From Herbaspirillum chlorophenolicum (lineage in GTDB: Bacteria > Pseudomonadota > Gammaproteobacteria > Burkholderiales > Burkholderiaceae_D): a DNA stretch of 41,351 bases. Numbering within the stretch: the first letter of the stretch is position 1; every line of letters starts with the position of its first letter. The notes under the pieces were generated by a model. The model was not told the origin of the DNA. It saw only the letters and a list, made by a program, of their open reading frames with translations, and did no database searches. The DNA lies in assembly GCF_001189955.1 (NCBI RefSeq), contig NZ_LFLT01000038.1:1-41351 (forward strand), written 5' to 3'. Positions 18,031-27,538 of this stretch are shown in pieces. Position numbers and translations under genes: made by a program.

Positions 18031-19230
18031 TCACCCCGCCGTCAGCATCACCCGCGTAATTTCAGAAGGCGCCAGCAGTCGCTTGGGCGGCCCCCAGTAG
18101 CCGGTCCCGCGGCTGACGTAAATCCACAGCTTGTGCAAGCGGTTCAGGCCTGCCACATAGGGCTGCTGCAGCGGCACGAAAAAATTCCAGGGGAAGAATT
18201 GGCCGCCGTGGGTGTGGCCCGACAGTTGCAGGTCGAAGCCGGCCTCGGCTGCAGCGGCTGCCGAGCGCGGCTGGTGCGCCAGCAAGATGCGCGGACTGCC
18301 GGCGGGGGCATTTTCAATGGCGGCGTGCGGGTCGCTGCGGTGGGCCGGGTCGAACTGGTGGGCGGTGAAATCGGTCACGCCGGCCAGTACCAGGCCGGCG
18401 CCTTCATGGCTGAGCACCACGTGCTCGTTCATCAGCACGGTCAGGCCGAGGCGGCGCACTTCCTCTATCCATTCATGCGCGTTCGAATAGTACTCATGGT
18501 TGCCGGTGACGAAATAGACGCCGTGGCGCGCCTTGATCTGCGCCAACGGTTCGGTATGCGCTGCCAGCTGGTGCACGCTGCCGTCGACCAGGTCGCCGGT
18601 GATCGCCACCACATCGGGATGCAGCGTATTGACCTTGTCGACGATGGCCTGCAGGTAGGGACGCTTGATGGTGGGGCCGACATGGATGTCGCTGATCTGC
18701 ACGATGGTGAAGCCCTCAAGCTGCGGCGGCAGGTTGGCGATGGGCACGCTGACGTTCACCACGGCCGCGGTGCGGCGCGCGTTGAGAAAGCCCACCACGG
18801 TGGCGGCGGCGGTCAGCGCCAGCACCAGCCAGGCGGTGGCCTCGTCCAGCTGGTGCAGGTGGATGGCGGACAGGTTCAGCAGCGGCGCCAGCGCCAGTGC
18901 GATGGCGCGCAGCGCGGTCAGCAGCAGCGCCGAGGAGAACGCCCCCATGGCCAGCATGCCGGCCCATGCCAGGCGGTCAGCCGAGACTTCGGCCATACCG
19001 CGGCGTTTCAGGATAGGGGCGAACAAGGCGGCGGGCATTAGCAACAGCGACATGGCCAGCACGACGGCGCCGGCAGCGATCCATCCGGTGTCGCCGGTCA
19101 GCGCAGGCAACAGTTGCCAGCCTATCCATGCATGCAGGACGGCAAAGATGCCGAGAAAAATGAAGACTCCAATATAGGTGCGGCGCATGAGGACTTTCTT
19201 GTTGTGGGGGAAGAGGCCGAAGCTCAGCAT
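18031..19230 (-). CDS. Membrane-anchored metallophosphoesterase (YaeI/YkuE-like)
   Basis: 399 aa. An N-terminal bundle of about four membrane segments (residues 18-145) is followed by a calcineurin-like phosphoesterase domain with all metal motifs: SDIHVG (Asp181, His183), GDLVD (212-216), GNHEYY (243-248) and SGHTHGGQFFPW (about 334-345). Relatives such as E. coli YaeI act on phospholipids or UDP-linked lipids; the substrate here is unknown. An alternative start at Met15 (19188) is possible, since neither site has a strong Shine-Dalgarno. The gene is convergent with the AraC regulator. Confidence 0.93.
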   Translation of the reverse strand: MLSFGLFPHNKKVLMRRTYIGVFIFLGIFAVLHAWIGWQLLPALTGDTGWIAAGAVVLAMSLLLMPAALFAPILKRRGMAEVSADRLAWAGMLAMGAFSSALLLTALRAIALALAPLLNLSAIHLHQLDEATAWLVLALTAAATVVGFLNARRTAAVVNVSVPIANLPPQLEGFTIVQISDIHVGPTIKRPYLQAIVDKVNTLHPDVVAITGDLVDGSVHQLAAHTEPLAQIKARHGVYFVTGNHEYYSNAHEWIEEVRRLGLTVLMNEHVVLSHEGAGLVLAGVTDFTAHQFDPAHRSDPHAAIENAPAGSPRILLAHQPRSAAAAAEAGFDLQLSGHTHGGQFFPWNFFVPLQQPYVAGLNRLHKLWIYVSRGTGYWGPPKRLLAPSEITRVMLTAG

Positions 19231-19432
19231 CAGGCCGGTATGCCCGACAAAACGCGACTAAATACTTGCATCGCATGGTTGATATGGCGGCCTGATGACA
19301 AGTTTTCAACCACATGCCGTGCAAAACCCCGCAAACCCTTTCTGGACATGGCGTTGCAGGCAATTCCCCGGATCGGCGGCGCAGAAAAAGTCGGCGCCGG
19401 GCATGCAAGATGACGAACAGAGGAGGATAATA

Positions 19433-19460
19433 TTGTCTCGATCCCCGCTTTTTTTATTTT
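19433..19460 (+). promoter_or_regulatory. Sigma-70-like promoter candidate
   Basis: TTGTCT (19433-19438), a 16-nt spacer, then TATTTT (19455-19460), about 75 nt ahead of the preferred start of the hypothetical gene. AT-rich relative to its surroundings. It conflicts with the alternative TTG start at the same place. Confidence 0.35.
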
Positions 19461-19534
19461 GCGCGACCTTGGCGGCCATCGCCGCATCGATCCCATCGAT
19501 ACAAGGACGCGCATGCATCATTGGAAGATTTATT

Positions 19535-20077
19535 TTGAGTTCAAGCAAAACCAAGCGCTGGCATGGCAACGTCGAGGCCATCAAGCCTGAATTCCTCAAC
19601 GGTGTCGTCGGACAGATGGCCGCCTATGGCGACCGCGTGCACTTCTCCATGTTCGGTTCGGTGCAAAAGCCGCACTACGAAGTCATCAACAGCTTCGACA
19701 AGAAGATGGCCTTTGACGGCAACCACCATCTGCACCGCGCAGAAGAGGACGAGTTCGGCGCGGGCAACGTCACTTCCATCTTCACGCTGGAACAGATCAA
19801 GCGCATCATCGCCACCGGCGGCAGCGGCGCGCGCAGCAGCATCCCGCGTTCGGCGCGCGCGGCCTCGGCCCGCAGCACCGGCGGCGCCCGTCCGATGACG
19901 GCGGCGGCACGCGCCCGCGAAGCCATCGACGGCGAGAAGTACGCCTACTTCAAGGCCAACCGCGCCATGCTGCCGGAAGGGATCAACCAGCATTCGGACG
20001 AAATCAGCGCGCTGATGCTCAACGGCATGTCGGCCGAACAGGCGTTCGGGGCCATCATCGAAAAGCATTTCGGCTGA
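19535..20077 (+). CDS. Hypothetical protein, start uncertain
   Basis: Not recognised. From the TTG at 19535 (GGAAGA 6 nt upstream) it encodes 180 aa. An N-terminal globular part carries GDRVHFSMFGSVQKPHYEVI and is followed by an Ala/Arg/Ser-rich basic linker (about residues 95-130), then a helical C-terminus (EISALMLNGMSAEQAFGAIIEKHFG). The frame is open further up: a TTG at 19433 has a perfect AGGAGG and would add a hydrophobic, signal-like stretch, but codons there (CGA, TTA, ATA, AGA) differ from the rest and a TTGTCT-16-TATTTT promoter-like pair overlaps it. I therefore prefer the shorter form. A strong terminator follows at 20104. Confidence 0.72.
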   Translation: MSSSKTKRWHGNVEAIKPEFLNGVVGQMAAYGDRVHFSMFGSVQKPHYEVINSFDKKMAFDGNHHLHRAEEDEFGAGNVTSIFTLEQIKRIIATGGSGARSSIPRSARAASARSTGGARPMTAAARAREAIDGEKYAYFKANRAMLPEGINQHSDEISALMLNGMSAEQAFGAIIEKHFG

Positions 20078-20103
20078 TTCGTTTTCGTTCAGCCTCAAAT
20101 AAC

Positions 20104-20137
20104 AATGGCCGGTGCATCGCACCGGCCATTTTTTATT
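20104..20137 (+). terminator. Strong Rho-independent terminator
   Basis: A perfect 12-bp stem (AATGGCCGGTGC/GCACCGGCCATT) with loop ATC is followed by TTTTATTT. It lies 26 nt after the hypothetical gene stop, between convergent genes; the opposite side is less T-rich but may also serve ppk2. Confidence 0.9.
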
Positions 20138-20188
20138 TCCGCCCGGCCCTTCAGCAGAACCACGGCAACAGGAAGACCTGCATCTCGC

Positions 20189-21100
20189 TCAATAGTACTC
20201 GGGCACGATCATGTTATCCGGCACCGGATGGCGTTCATAGTCTTCATGGCGCTCGCGTTCCGGCAGGATCACCGGCGAATGCGGCACTTCCTGGTAAGGC
20301 ATCTGCTGCAGCAAATGCTGGATACAGTTCAGGCGCGCCTTCTTCTTGTCCACCGCCTGCACCACCCACCACGGCGCCTCGGGAATGTGGGTGCGCTCCA
20401 GCATCACTTCCTTAGCCTTGGTGTATTCCTCCCAGCGGCGGCGCGACTCCAGGTCCATCGGGCTCAGCTTCCACTGCTTCAACGGGTCATGGATGCGGGA
20501 GAGGAAACGCAGGTGCTGCTCTTCATCGGTGATGGAAAACCAGTACTTGATCACCTGAATGCCGGCACGCGTGAGCATGCGCTCGAACTCCGGCACCGAG
20601 CGGAAGAACTCCTCGTATTGCTCGTCGTTGCAAAAACCCATGACGCGCTCGACGCCGGCACGGTTATACCAGCTGCGGTCGAACAGCACGATCTCGCCGG
20701 CGGCCGGCAGGTGCGACACATAGCGCTGGAAATACCATTGGGTGCGTTCGCGGTCGTTGGGCGCCGGCAGCGCGGCCACACGCGCCACCCGCGGATTGAG
20801 GCGCTGGGTGATGCGCTTGATCACGCCGCCCTTGCCGGCCGCGTCGCGGCCTTCGAACACGATCACGACCTTGTGGCCGGTCTTCACCACCCAGTCCTGC
20901 AGCTTGACCAGTTCGCCCTGCAGGCGGAACAGTTCGCGGAAGTACTGGCGGCGGTATTCCTTCTCGACGTCGCCATGCGCGCTGGAAATCTCGCCGGTCA
21001 CCGGGTCGACGGTACGGTCTTCGATCTCCAGTTCCATCTCTTCGTCATAGCTGTCAGCCAGTTCGCGGTGAATGCGTTTGACCAGTTCTTCGTTGTCCAT
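20189..21100 (-). CDS. ppk2: Polyphosphate kinase 2 (PPK2)
   Basis: 303-aa single-domain PPK2, which uses polyphosphate to phosphorylate nucleotides (or the reverse); cytoplasmic. Walker A is GRDAAGKGG (84-92), the Walker B-like motif is LFDRSWYNRAGVE with Asp141, and the lid region contains PEFERMLTRAGI and HDPLKQWKLSPMDLESRRRWEEY. I chose the start at 21100 (AAAGGGAAACA before the ATG). The 54 codons open upstream lie in the ppk2-oxyR intergenic region and look non-coding. It is divergent from oxyR with a 203-nt gap, which could allow co-regulation in oxidative stress (inference). Confidence 0.95.
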   Translation of the reverse strand: MDNEELVKRIHRELADSYDEEMELEIEDRTVDPVTGEISSAHGDVEKEYRRQYFRELFRLQGELVKLQDWVVKTGHKVVIVFEGRDAAGKGGVIKRITQRLNPRVARVAALPAPNDRERTQWYFQRYVSHLPAAGEIVLFDRSWYNRAGVERVMGFCNDEQYEEFFRSVPEFERMLTRAGIQVIKYWFSITDEEQHLRFLSRIHDPLKQWKLSPMDLESRRRWEEYTKAKEVMLERTHIPEAPWWVVQAVDKKKARLNCIQHLLQQMPYQEVPHSPVILPERERHEDYERHPVPDNMIVPEYY

Positions 21101-21145
21101 TGTTTCCCTTTGAGCAAGATTAACGGCGATCGGCGGACGTTCCAG

Positions 21146-21163
21146 TCCACTGTATCCACTGTA
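21146..21163. repeat. Tandem 9-bp repeat in the ppk2-oxyR intergenic region
   Basis: TCCACTGTA occurs twice in direct tandem, 46 nt upstream of the ppk2 start. It could be a regulator half-site pair or chance; nothing else in the 203-nt gap is clear beyond a possible TATAGT -10 about 30 nt before oxyR. Confidence 0.45.
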
Positions 21164-21303
21164 AAGTGCGTGACAACATACCTGCCGATTATGACCAAGA
21201 CGTGACAGCGCCCGCGAGGCCGCCTGCACCTTGCCTGATGCGGCGCGGAACCCCCGGTTCAAAAATACGCTATAGTCCTTGAAATCGGATTTGGCCTATC
21301 AGC

Positions 21304-22251
21304 ATGACACTCACAGAACTCAAATACATCGTGGCAGTTGCCCGCGAAAAGCACTTCGGCCATGCGGCGGAAGCCTGTTTCGTGGCCCAGCCCACGCTGT
21401 CAGTCGCCATCAAGAAGCTGGAAGACGAACTGGGCGTGGTGATCTTCGAACGCGGCGGCACTGAAGTGTCGGTCACGCCGCTGGGCGCGCAGATCGTGGC
21501 GCAGGCCGAGCGGGTGCTGGAACAGACCGCCGCCATCAAGGAAATCGCCAACCAGAACAAGGACCCGCTGTCGGGCCCGCTGCGCCTGGGCATCATCTAC
21601 ACCATCGGCCCCTACCTGCTGCCCTCGCTGGTCAAGACCATGATCGAGACCGTTCCGCAGATGCCGCTGATCCTGCAGGAGAATTTCACCACCCGCCTGA
21701 TCGAGCTGCTGCGCCAGGGCGAGCTGGACGCGGCCATCATGGCCCTGCCCTTCCCCGACCACGGCCTGAACGTGCTGCCGCTGTACGACGAGGAATTCGT
21801 GGTGGCCTTGCCGCGCCACCACAAGTGGGCCGACCGCAAGGAAATCGACGCCCGCGACCTCAAGAGCGAAACCATGCTGTTGCTGGGCAACGGCCATTGC
21901 TTCCGCGACCAGGTGCTGGAAGTCTGCCCGGAGATGTCGCGTTTCTCGACCAGCGGCGACGGCATCGCCCGCACCTTCGAGGGCTCTTCGCTGGAAACCA
22001 TCCGCCACATGGTGTCGTCGGGCATCGGCATCACCGTACTCCCCAAGGCCTCCATCACCGACCTCAACGCACGCGACAGCATGGTGCGCTACGTGCCCTT
22101 CATCGCGCCGGCGCCATCGCGCCGCGTGGTGATCGCCTGGCGCAAGAGCTTTACCCGCCAGGCGGCGATCGACGCTGTGCAGAAGGCGGTATTCGCCTGC
22201 AATCTCAACGGCGTGGATATGCTGCACGAGACGGAGTTGACCGCGGGCTGA
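21304..22251 (+). CDS. oxyR: Hydrogen peroxide-inducible regulator OxyR
   Basis: LysR-type regulator of the peroxide response, 315 aa. The N-terminal HTH contains HFGHAAEACFVAQPTLS. The redox pair is exactly at the E. coli numbering: Cys199 (GHCFRDQ) and Cys208 (EVCPE), which form the activating disulphide. The C-terminus keeps EGSSLETIRHMVSSGIGITV. OxyR normally controls catalase, alkyl hydroperoxide reductase and related genes; none lies immediately beside it. ppk2 is divergent, and a TRAP-type binding protein and a SnoaL-like gene lie downstream on the same strand. Confidence 0.96.
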   Translation: MTLTELKYIVAVAREKHFGHAAEACFVAQPTLSVAIKKLEDELGVVIFERGGTEVSVTPLGAQIVAQAERVLEQTAAIKEIANQNKDPLSGPLRLGIIYTIGPYLLPSLVKTMIETVPQMPLILQENFTTRLIELLRQGELDAAIMALPFPDHGLNVLPLYDEEFVVALPRHHKWADRKEIDARDLKSETMLLLGNGHCFRDQVLEVCPEMSRFSTSGDGIARTFEGSSLETIRHMVSSGIGITVLPKASITDLNARDSMVRYVPFIAPAPSRRVVIAWRKSFTRQAAIDAVQKAVFACNLNGVDMLHETELTAG

Positions 22252-22338
22252 TTGCGCCACCTTGCCTGGCGGACCGTGTACGGGGAAGTATCGGGTTCCA
22301 TTGGTTCCATCAATAACGCCAGCATCGGGGGGAAAAGC

Positions 22339-23334
22339 ATGTCCGTCATTGCATCCGCAACATTGCGCCGGTTGGCCTGCGCCGCCATCTTTCTACTGCC
22401 GGCGGCCTCCGTGCCGGCCCAGACCGCCAATCTGCGCCTGATCAACGAATACCCGGCCACCTCGGTCACCGCCAGCGCCGATCTGCAGTTCGCGGCCAAT
22501 GCGGCAAAGCTGTCGAACGGGGCTGTCGGCATCACGACGCTGCAGGAAGCGGCCAATCCCTACAAAGGCAAAGACCAGGTCGCCGCGGTAAGCGAGGGCC
22601 GGGCCGAGATCGGCACGCTGTTCGCCGGCATCCTGGGCGGCAGCGATTCGTTCTTTCTGCTGTCGTCGCTGCCATTCGTGGTCGACGACTTCGAGCAGGC
22701 GCAAAGCCTGTTCTCCTGTACCCAGCCGGAACTTGAACGCCACCTGGCAGCGCTGAACATGCGCCTGCTGTACGCCACGCCCTGGCCGCCGTCGGGCATC
22801 TGGTCGGCCAAGCCCCTGCCGGACGTGGCGGCGCTCAAGGCGCTCAGCATCCGCACCTACGACGACAACAGCCGCGGCGTCTTCCAGCGCATCGGCGCGC
22901 AAAGCGTCAATTTGCCGTTCTCGGCGGTGGGCCCCAAACTGACTTCCGGCGAACTCAATGCCGTGCTGTCGTCCGGCGACGGCGGCGCCGGCAATCGACT
23001 GTGGGATTACCTGCCCAACTTCACCGCGGTCAGCTATGCCATTCCGCTCAGCTACACCGTCATCAACAACGATGTCTGGAACAAGCTGGCGCCGGCGCAG
23101 CAAGCCGCATTGACGCAAGCGGCCAAAGCCACCAGCGACGCCAACTGGGCCACCGTCAGGAACCGCATCCAGGCCAACTATGCACGCATGAGCGAGCACG
23201 GCATGACCCTGAATCTGCAGCCGTCCGGCGCCATACGCCAGGCGCTGCGCCAGGCCGGCGGGGAACAGGCCGACAGTTGGTGGCAACAAGACGGCAACAA
23301 CGCCATCCGCACGCGCTGCGCGCCACCGGCCTGA
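22339..23334 (+). CDS. Orphan TRAP-type (DctP-like) solute-binding protein
   Basis: 331 aa with a signal peptide (about residues 1-27, RRLACAAIFLLPAASVPA), so exported to the periplasm. The mature part resembles DctP-family TRAP receptors: GRAEIGTLFAGILGG, FFLLSSLPFVVDDFEQAQ, and the ligand-anchoring Arg region KALSIRTYDDNSRGVFQRIGA (about residue 172 on). The ATG at 22339 has GGGGGGAAAAGC upstream. No DctQ/DctM membrane genes are adjacent, so the partner is elsewhere or this is a sensory binding protein. The next gene starts 22 nt after it. The ligand is unknown. Confidence 0.86.
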   Translation: MSVIASATLRRLACAAIFLLPAASVPAQTANLRLINEYPATSVTASADLQFAANAAKLSNGAVGITTLQEAANPYKGKDQVAAVSEGRAEIGTLFAGILGGSDSFFLLSSLPFVVDDFEQAQSLFSCTQPELERHLAALNMRLLYATPWPPSGIWSAKPLPDVAALKALSIRTYDDNSRGVFQRIGAQSVNLPFSAVGPKLTSGELNAVLSSGDGGAGNRLWDYLPNFTAVSYAIPLSYTVINNDVWNKLAPAQQAALTQAAKATSDANWATVRNRIQANYARMSEHGMTLNLQPSGAIRQALRQAGGEQADSWWQQDGNNAIRTRCAPPA

Positions 23335-23356
23335 ATTGAACAACAAGGAGACTCGT

Positions 23357-23740
23357 ATGCCAAGCAAGGAAACTCTGGAAAAATTCATCGCTCGCGTCGA
23401 AGCGAATGCCCACATTGAAGCCGTGGAAGAGTTCTATGCCGAAGATGCCACCATGCAGGAAAATAACGAACCGCTACGCTTCGGCCGCGATGCCCATGTT
23501 GCCAATGAACGCAAGGTCATGGCGCGTGTGAAATCGCTGAAGTCGAAATGCGTCAGGCCGGTATTCGTCGAGGGCGACAAGGTGGTGATCCGCTGGATTT
23601 TTCATTTCGAATGGCTGGACGGCACCGTCACCCACCTGGAAGAACTGGCCTACCAGCGCTGGCAGGACGAACGGATCGTCGAAGAGACCTTCTTCTACGA
23701 CCCCGCGCAGCGCGTGCCGCACGTGGAAGAAAAATACTAG
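23357..23740 (+). CDS. SnoaL/NTF2-like protein
   Basis: 127-aa cone-shaped NTF2-like fold. The N-terminal helix ETLEKFIARVEANAHIEAVE is followed by EFYAEDATMQENNE, GRDAHVANE, and beta strands ending in VEETFFYDPAQR. AAGGAG lies 6 nt before the chosen ATG at 23357, 22 nt after the DctP-like gene, so the two may be co-transcribed. Members range from isomerases to simple ligand binders; no specific reaction can be assigned. A terminator follows at 23777. Confidence 0.85.
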   Translation: MPSKETLEKFIARVEANAHIEAVEEFYAEDATMQENNEPLRFGRDAHVANERKVMARVKSLKSKCVRPVFVEGDKVVIRWIFHFEWLDGTVTHLEELAYQRWQDERIVEETFFYDPAQRVPHVEEKY

Positions 23741-23776
23741 GGCCTGACGACTTCCCCCACCGCCGCAAACAGAACC

Positions 23777-23814
23777 TGGCCCGGCATCCCTTGCGATGCC
23801 GGGCCATTTCATTT
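23777..23814 (+). terminator. Rho-independent terminator
   Basis: A perfect 12-bp stem TGGCCCGGCATC/GATGCCGGGCCA with a 6-nt loop is followed by TTTCATTT. It sits between the convergent SnoaL-like and FAH-family genes. Confidence 0.88.
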
Positions 23815-23827
23815 GACGGATCGCGGC

Positions 23828-24892
23828 TCAGACTTCCGATTTGATCGGGTTGCGGATAATGCCGACGCCGGTGATTTCGGTCTCCAGCATATCGCCCGGC
23901 TTGAGAAACTCCGGCGGCGTGCGCGCAAAGCCGACGCCGGAAGGCGTTCCGGTGGCGATGATGTCGCCCGCCTCCAGCGTCATGCCGCGCGACAGCTCCG
24001 CGATGATGCGCGGGATCTTGAAATACATTTGCCGATAGCTGGCATTTTGTTTCTCGACGCCGTTGACGCGGCAGATCACGCGCACGTCATCCAGCTTCAC
24101 GCCCGCCGCCGTGACGATCCACGGCCCCATCGGCCCGTGGCCGTCCAGACTCTTGCCCTTGAACCATTGGCCGCCATGGCGCTTCTGCTGGATCTGGCGC
24201 GAGGTCGTATCGTTGTAGGCGGCATAGCCGAACACGTAATCCATGGCTTCGGCTTCCTGGATATTGCGGCCGCGCCGGCCGATGACGACTGCCAGTTCCG
24301 CTTCCCAGTCGGTCGTATTGGAGTTGGTGATGTCGTGCGGAATCGGATCGAAAGGCCCGTTCATCGTATGCGTGGCCTTGCTGAAAAACACCGGATGGTC
24401 CGGCAAGGTCTGCACCACCTTGTCGGCGCGCGCATTCTTGCCTTCTTCAAAGTGGTCGAGATAATTCCAGCCGACGCAGTAAATATTGCGATCCGGCCGC
24501 GGAATCGGCGACATCAGGCTGGCCTGGCCCAAGGACGGCAAACCAGTATCCTGCGCCGCACGATCGGCCACTGCCTTGACCTGCACCAAACCGGCATTGC
24601 CGCTGGCAACCAACGCCAGCATCGACGCGCCGTCGAAACCGAGCGCAACGTTCTGGCGCTGCGCCGCGCTTTTCAGATCGACGATGCGGCCATCGTCCAG
24701 CACCACGATCACGGTGGGCGCGCCGCCGGCGATCGTCGCCGTTGCCAGGCGCATGCCGATCTTGCCTGCCAGCGGCGCGACCGCGGGTGTCGGCGACCCG
24801 CTTTGCGCCTGAGCCAGATTCTGTCCCATCAACATGCTGCCGACAGCCGCCGAAGCGCCGGCCTTGATCAGATTGCGACGATGCTTGTCCAT
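23828..24892 (-). CDS. Tat-exported fumarylacetoacetate hydrolase-family protein
   Basis: 354 aa. The N-terminus has a twin-arginine signal (Arg5-Arg6 in HRRNLIKAGASAAVG, then AQAQSG at about 27-32). The FAH domain (about 130-350) has the metal ligands: DWEAELAVVIG (Glu pair), YAAYNDTTSR (Asp), the Lys of FKGKSLDGHGPMGPW, and ATGTPSGVGFARTP. Such enzymes hydrolyse or decarboxylate acylpyruvate-like diketones and are usually cytoplasmic, so the export signal is the oddity. AAGGAGACAAGC precedes the ATG. The LysR gene ends 25 nt upstream on the same strand, suggesting a regulator-enzyme unit, with RidA divergent beyond. Confidence 0.9.
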   Translation of the reverse strand: MDKHRRNLIKAGASAAVGSMLMGQNLAQAQSGSPTPAVAPLAGKIGMRLATATIAGGAPTVIVVLDDGRIVDLKSAAQRQNVALGFDGASMLALVASGNAGLVQVKAVADRAAQDTGLPSLGQASLMSPIPRPDRNIYCVGWNYLDHFEEGKNARADKVVQTLPDHPVFFSKATHTMNGPFDPIPHDITNSNTTDWEAELAVVIGRRGRNIQEAEAMDYVFGYAAYNDTTSRQIQQKRHGGQWFKGKSLDGHGPMGPWIVTAAGVKLDDVRVICRVNGVEKQNASYRQMYFKIPRIIAELSRGMTLEAGDIIATGTPSGVGFARTPPEFLKPGDMLETEITGVGIIRNPIKSEV

Positions 24893-24917
24893 GCTTGTCT
24901 CCTTTTGATGCCTTGTT

Positions 24918-25820
24918 TTAGTGAATGACTTCCTTCCAGAATTTCCGGTCCGTTTCAAACGACTGCAACAACCAATTGGAGAAAGCGGTGACGTTACCGT
25001 CCAGATCCCCGCTTTGCGGGTACACCAGCCAATACGCCTGGAGCAGCGGCAGCATGAGCGGCACGGGCGCAATCAACTGCCGCTGCTGCAAAGCCCGCGC
25101 GACCAGCGACGAACGCGCCAGCGCCACGCCCTGACCGGCGATGGCGGCATCGACGGCGGCGCTTTCCTGATTGAAGACGATACCTGCCTTGTCCTCCATC
25201 TGCCCGCCATGCGCCGCAAACCAGTCACGCCACGGCTGCCGATCGTTCACGTGGAGCAATGCCACGCCGGCCATGTCTGCAATGCTCTGCAAGCTCTGGA
25301 AAGACGGCGCACACACCGGTAACAGAAACTCATCCCCCAGGCGCATGCATGAGAGACCCGGCCACGGACCTTCGCCATAGCGGATCGCCAGATCGATTTC
25401 TTCGCGGATGAAATTGACCTGGTGCTCGCTCTGCTCCAGGCGCAAATCCAGTTCCGGATACTGCGCGGCGAACGCGCCCAGACGCGGCACCAGCCATTTG
25501 GCGGCGAAGTTGGGCGAAGTGGAAATCGACAAGCGCCGCCGGTCCGGCCGTGCGTGCAGATTGGCGGTCGCCCCTTCGATGCGGTCGAAAGCGTCGCCGA
25601 CCGCATCGAGATAGCGCCGCCCGGCATCGGTCAGCCGCAATTGACTAGGCAAGCGTTCGAACAGCGGCAGACCCAGTGCATCCTCCAAGGCCTTGACCTG
25701 ATGGCTGACCGCGCCGGGCGTGACATTAAGCTCCTGCGCCGCCAGGGTAAAACTCTGATGGCGGGCCGAAGCCTCGAAGGCGCGCAAGGCGTTCAGCGAA
25801 GGAAGTTTTCGTGCCGTCAT
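24918..25820 (-). CDS. LysR-family transcriptional regulator, GcvA-like
   Basis: 300 aa. The N-terminal HTH reads LPSLNALRAFEASARHQSFT, followed by AAQELNVTPGAVSHQVKALE, the hallmark of the GcvA branch. The effector domain includes FAAKWLVPRLGAF, IDLAIRYGEGPWPGL and QESAAVDAAIAGQGVALARSSL. I chose the start at 25820. It is followed at 25 nt by the FAH-family gene and diverges from RidA across a 148-nt gap containing an AT-rich stretch (TTTATTATAGATG), so it may control both sides. The effector is unknown. Confidence 0.93.
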   Translation of the reverse strand: MTARKLPSLNALRAFEASARHQSFTLAAQELNVTPGAVSHQVKALEDALGLPLFERLPSQLRLTDAGRRYLDAVGDAFDRIEGATANLHARPDRRRLSISTSPNFAAKWLVPRLGAFAAQYPELDLRLEQSEHQVNFIREEIDLAIRYGEGPWPGLSCMRLGDEFLLPVCAPSFQSLQSIADMAGVALLHVNDRQPWRDWFAAHGGQMEDKAGIVFNQESAAVDAAIAGQGVALARSSLVARALQQRQLIAPVPLMLPLLQAYWLVYPQSGDLDGNVTAFSNWLLQSFETDRKFWKEVIH

Positions 25821-25968
25821 CGTGGTATGGAAATGCGTGAGAAATATTGAGGCCAGCCTGAGAAAAGATGCTTTGCCGCCATGCCGCAGCAAAATTTATT
25901 ATAGATGCATCCACGGCACACACAGCTAATCCCGGCCTGCCACGACGAAGCAACCGAAAGGAAGCCCC

Positions 25969-26433
25969 ATGAATCTGGAACAACGCCTGACCGAACTTGC
26001 CATTACCCTGCCCGCTTCCGCCGCGCCCGGCGCGCAATATGCGCCCGGCGTGATGCATCAGGGCCTGGCCTGGATCAGCGGCCAGTTGCCGCGTGAAGGC
26101 GATCGGGTGCTGGTGTCCGGCAAGCTGGGCCGCGAAGTCACGATAGAAGAAGCCAAAGCGGGCGCGCGCGCCGCCTTGATCCGGGCGCTTGCCGCCCTGC
26201 GCGACACGGTCGGCGATCTCAGGCGCATCGGCAAGATCCTGCGCCTGAACGTCTACGTCAACAGCACCGAAGACTTCAGCCAGCAAAGCGCCGTGGCCGA
26301 TGCCGCCTCATCGCTGATCTATGAATTGTTCGGACCGGAACTGGGACAACATGCGCGCACCAGCGTCGGCGTCGCGCAATTGCCGCGCAACGCCGCCCTT
26401 GAACTGGATATCGTGGTGGCCCTGGAAGACTGA
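25969..26433 (+). CDS. RidA/YjgF-family protein
   Basis: 154 aa, RidA superfamily (enamine/imine deaminases and relatives), of the slightly longer type beginning EQRLTELAITLP. Core features: GLAWISGQLPRE, YVNSTEDFSQQSAVADAASSL, the conserved Arg in ARTSVGVAQLP (corresponding to the catalytic Arg105 of RidA), and LELDIVVALE. Keeping that Arg suggests imine-hydrolysing ability. It is divergent from the GcvA-like regulator and ends 14 nt from the convergent ugpC stop. Confidence 0.93.
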   Translation: MNLEQRLTELAITLPASAAPGAQYAPGVMHQGLAWISGQLPREGDRVLVSGKLGREVTIEEAKAGARAALIRALAALRDTVGDLRRIGKILRLNVYVNSTEDFSQQSAVADAASSLIYELFGPELGQHARTSVGVAQLPRNAALELDIVVALED

Positions 26434-26447
26434 AAGAGATCGATCGA

Positions 26448-27518
<1,071 letters not shown>

Positions 27519-27538
27519 ATTCGCTATGCGTGAGAAAT

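Noticed and set aside
19513..19590. 25-aa frame (MHHWKIYFEFKQ...) as a leader peptide ahead of the hypothetical gene
   Set aside because: No good ribosome site and no regulatory features; it overlaps the preferred start of the hypothetical gene in another frame.
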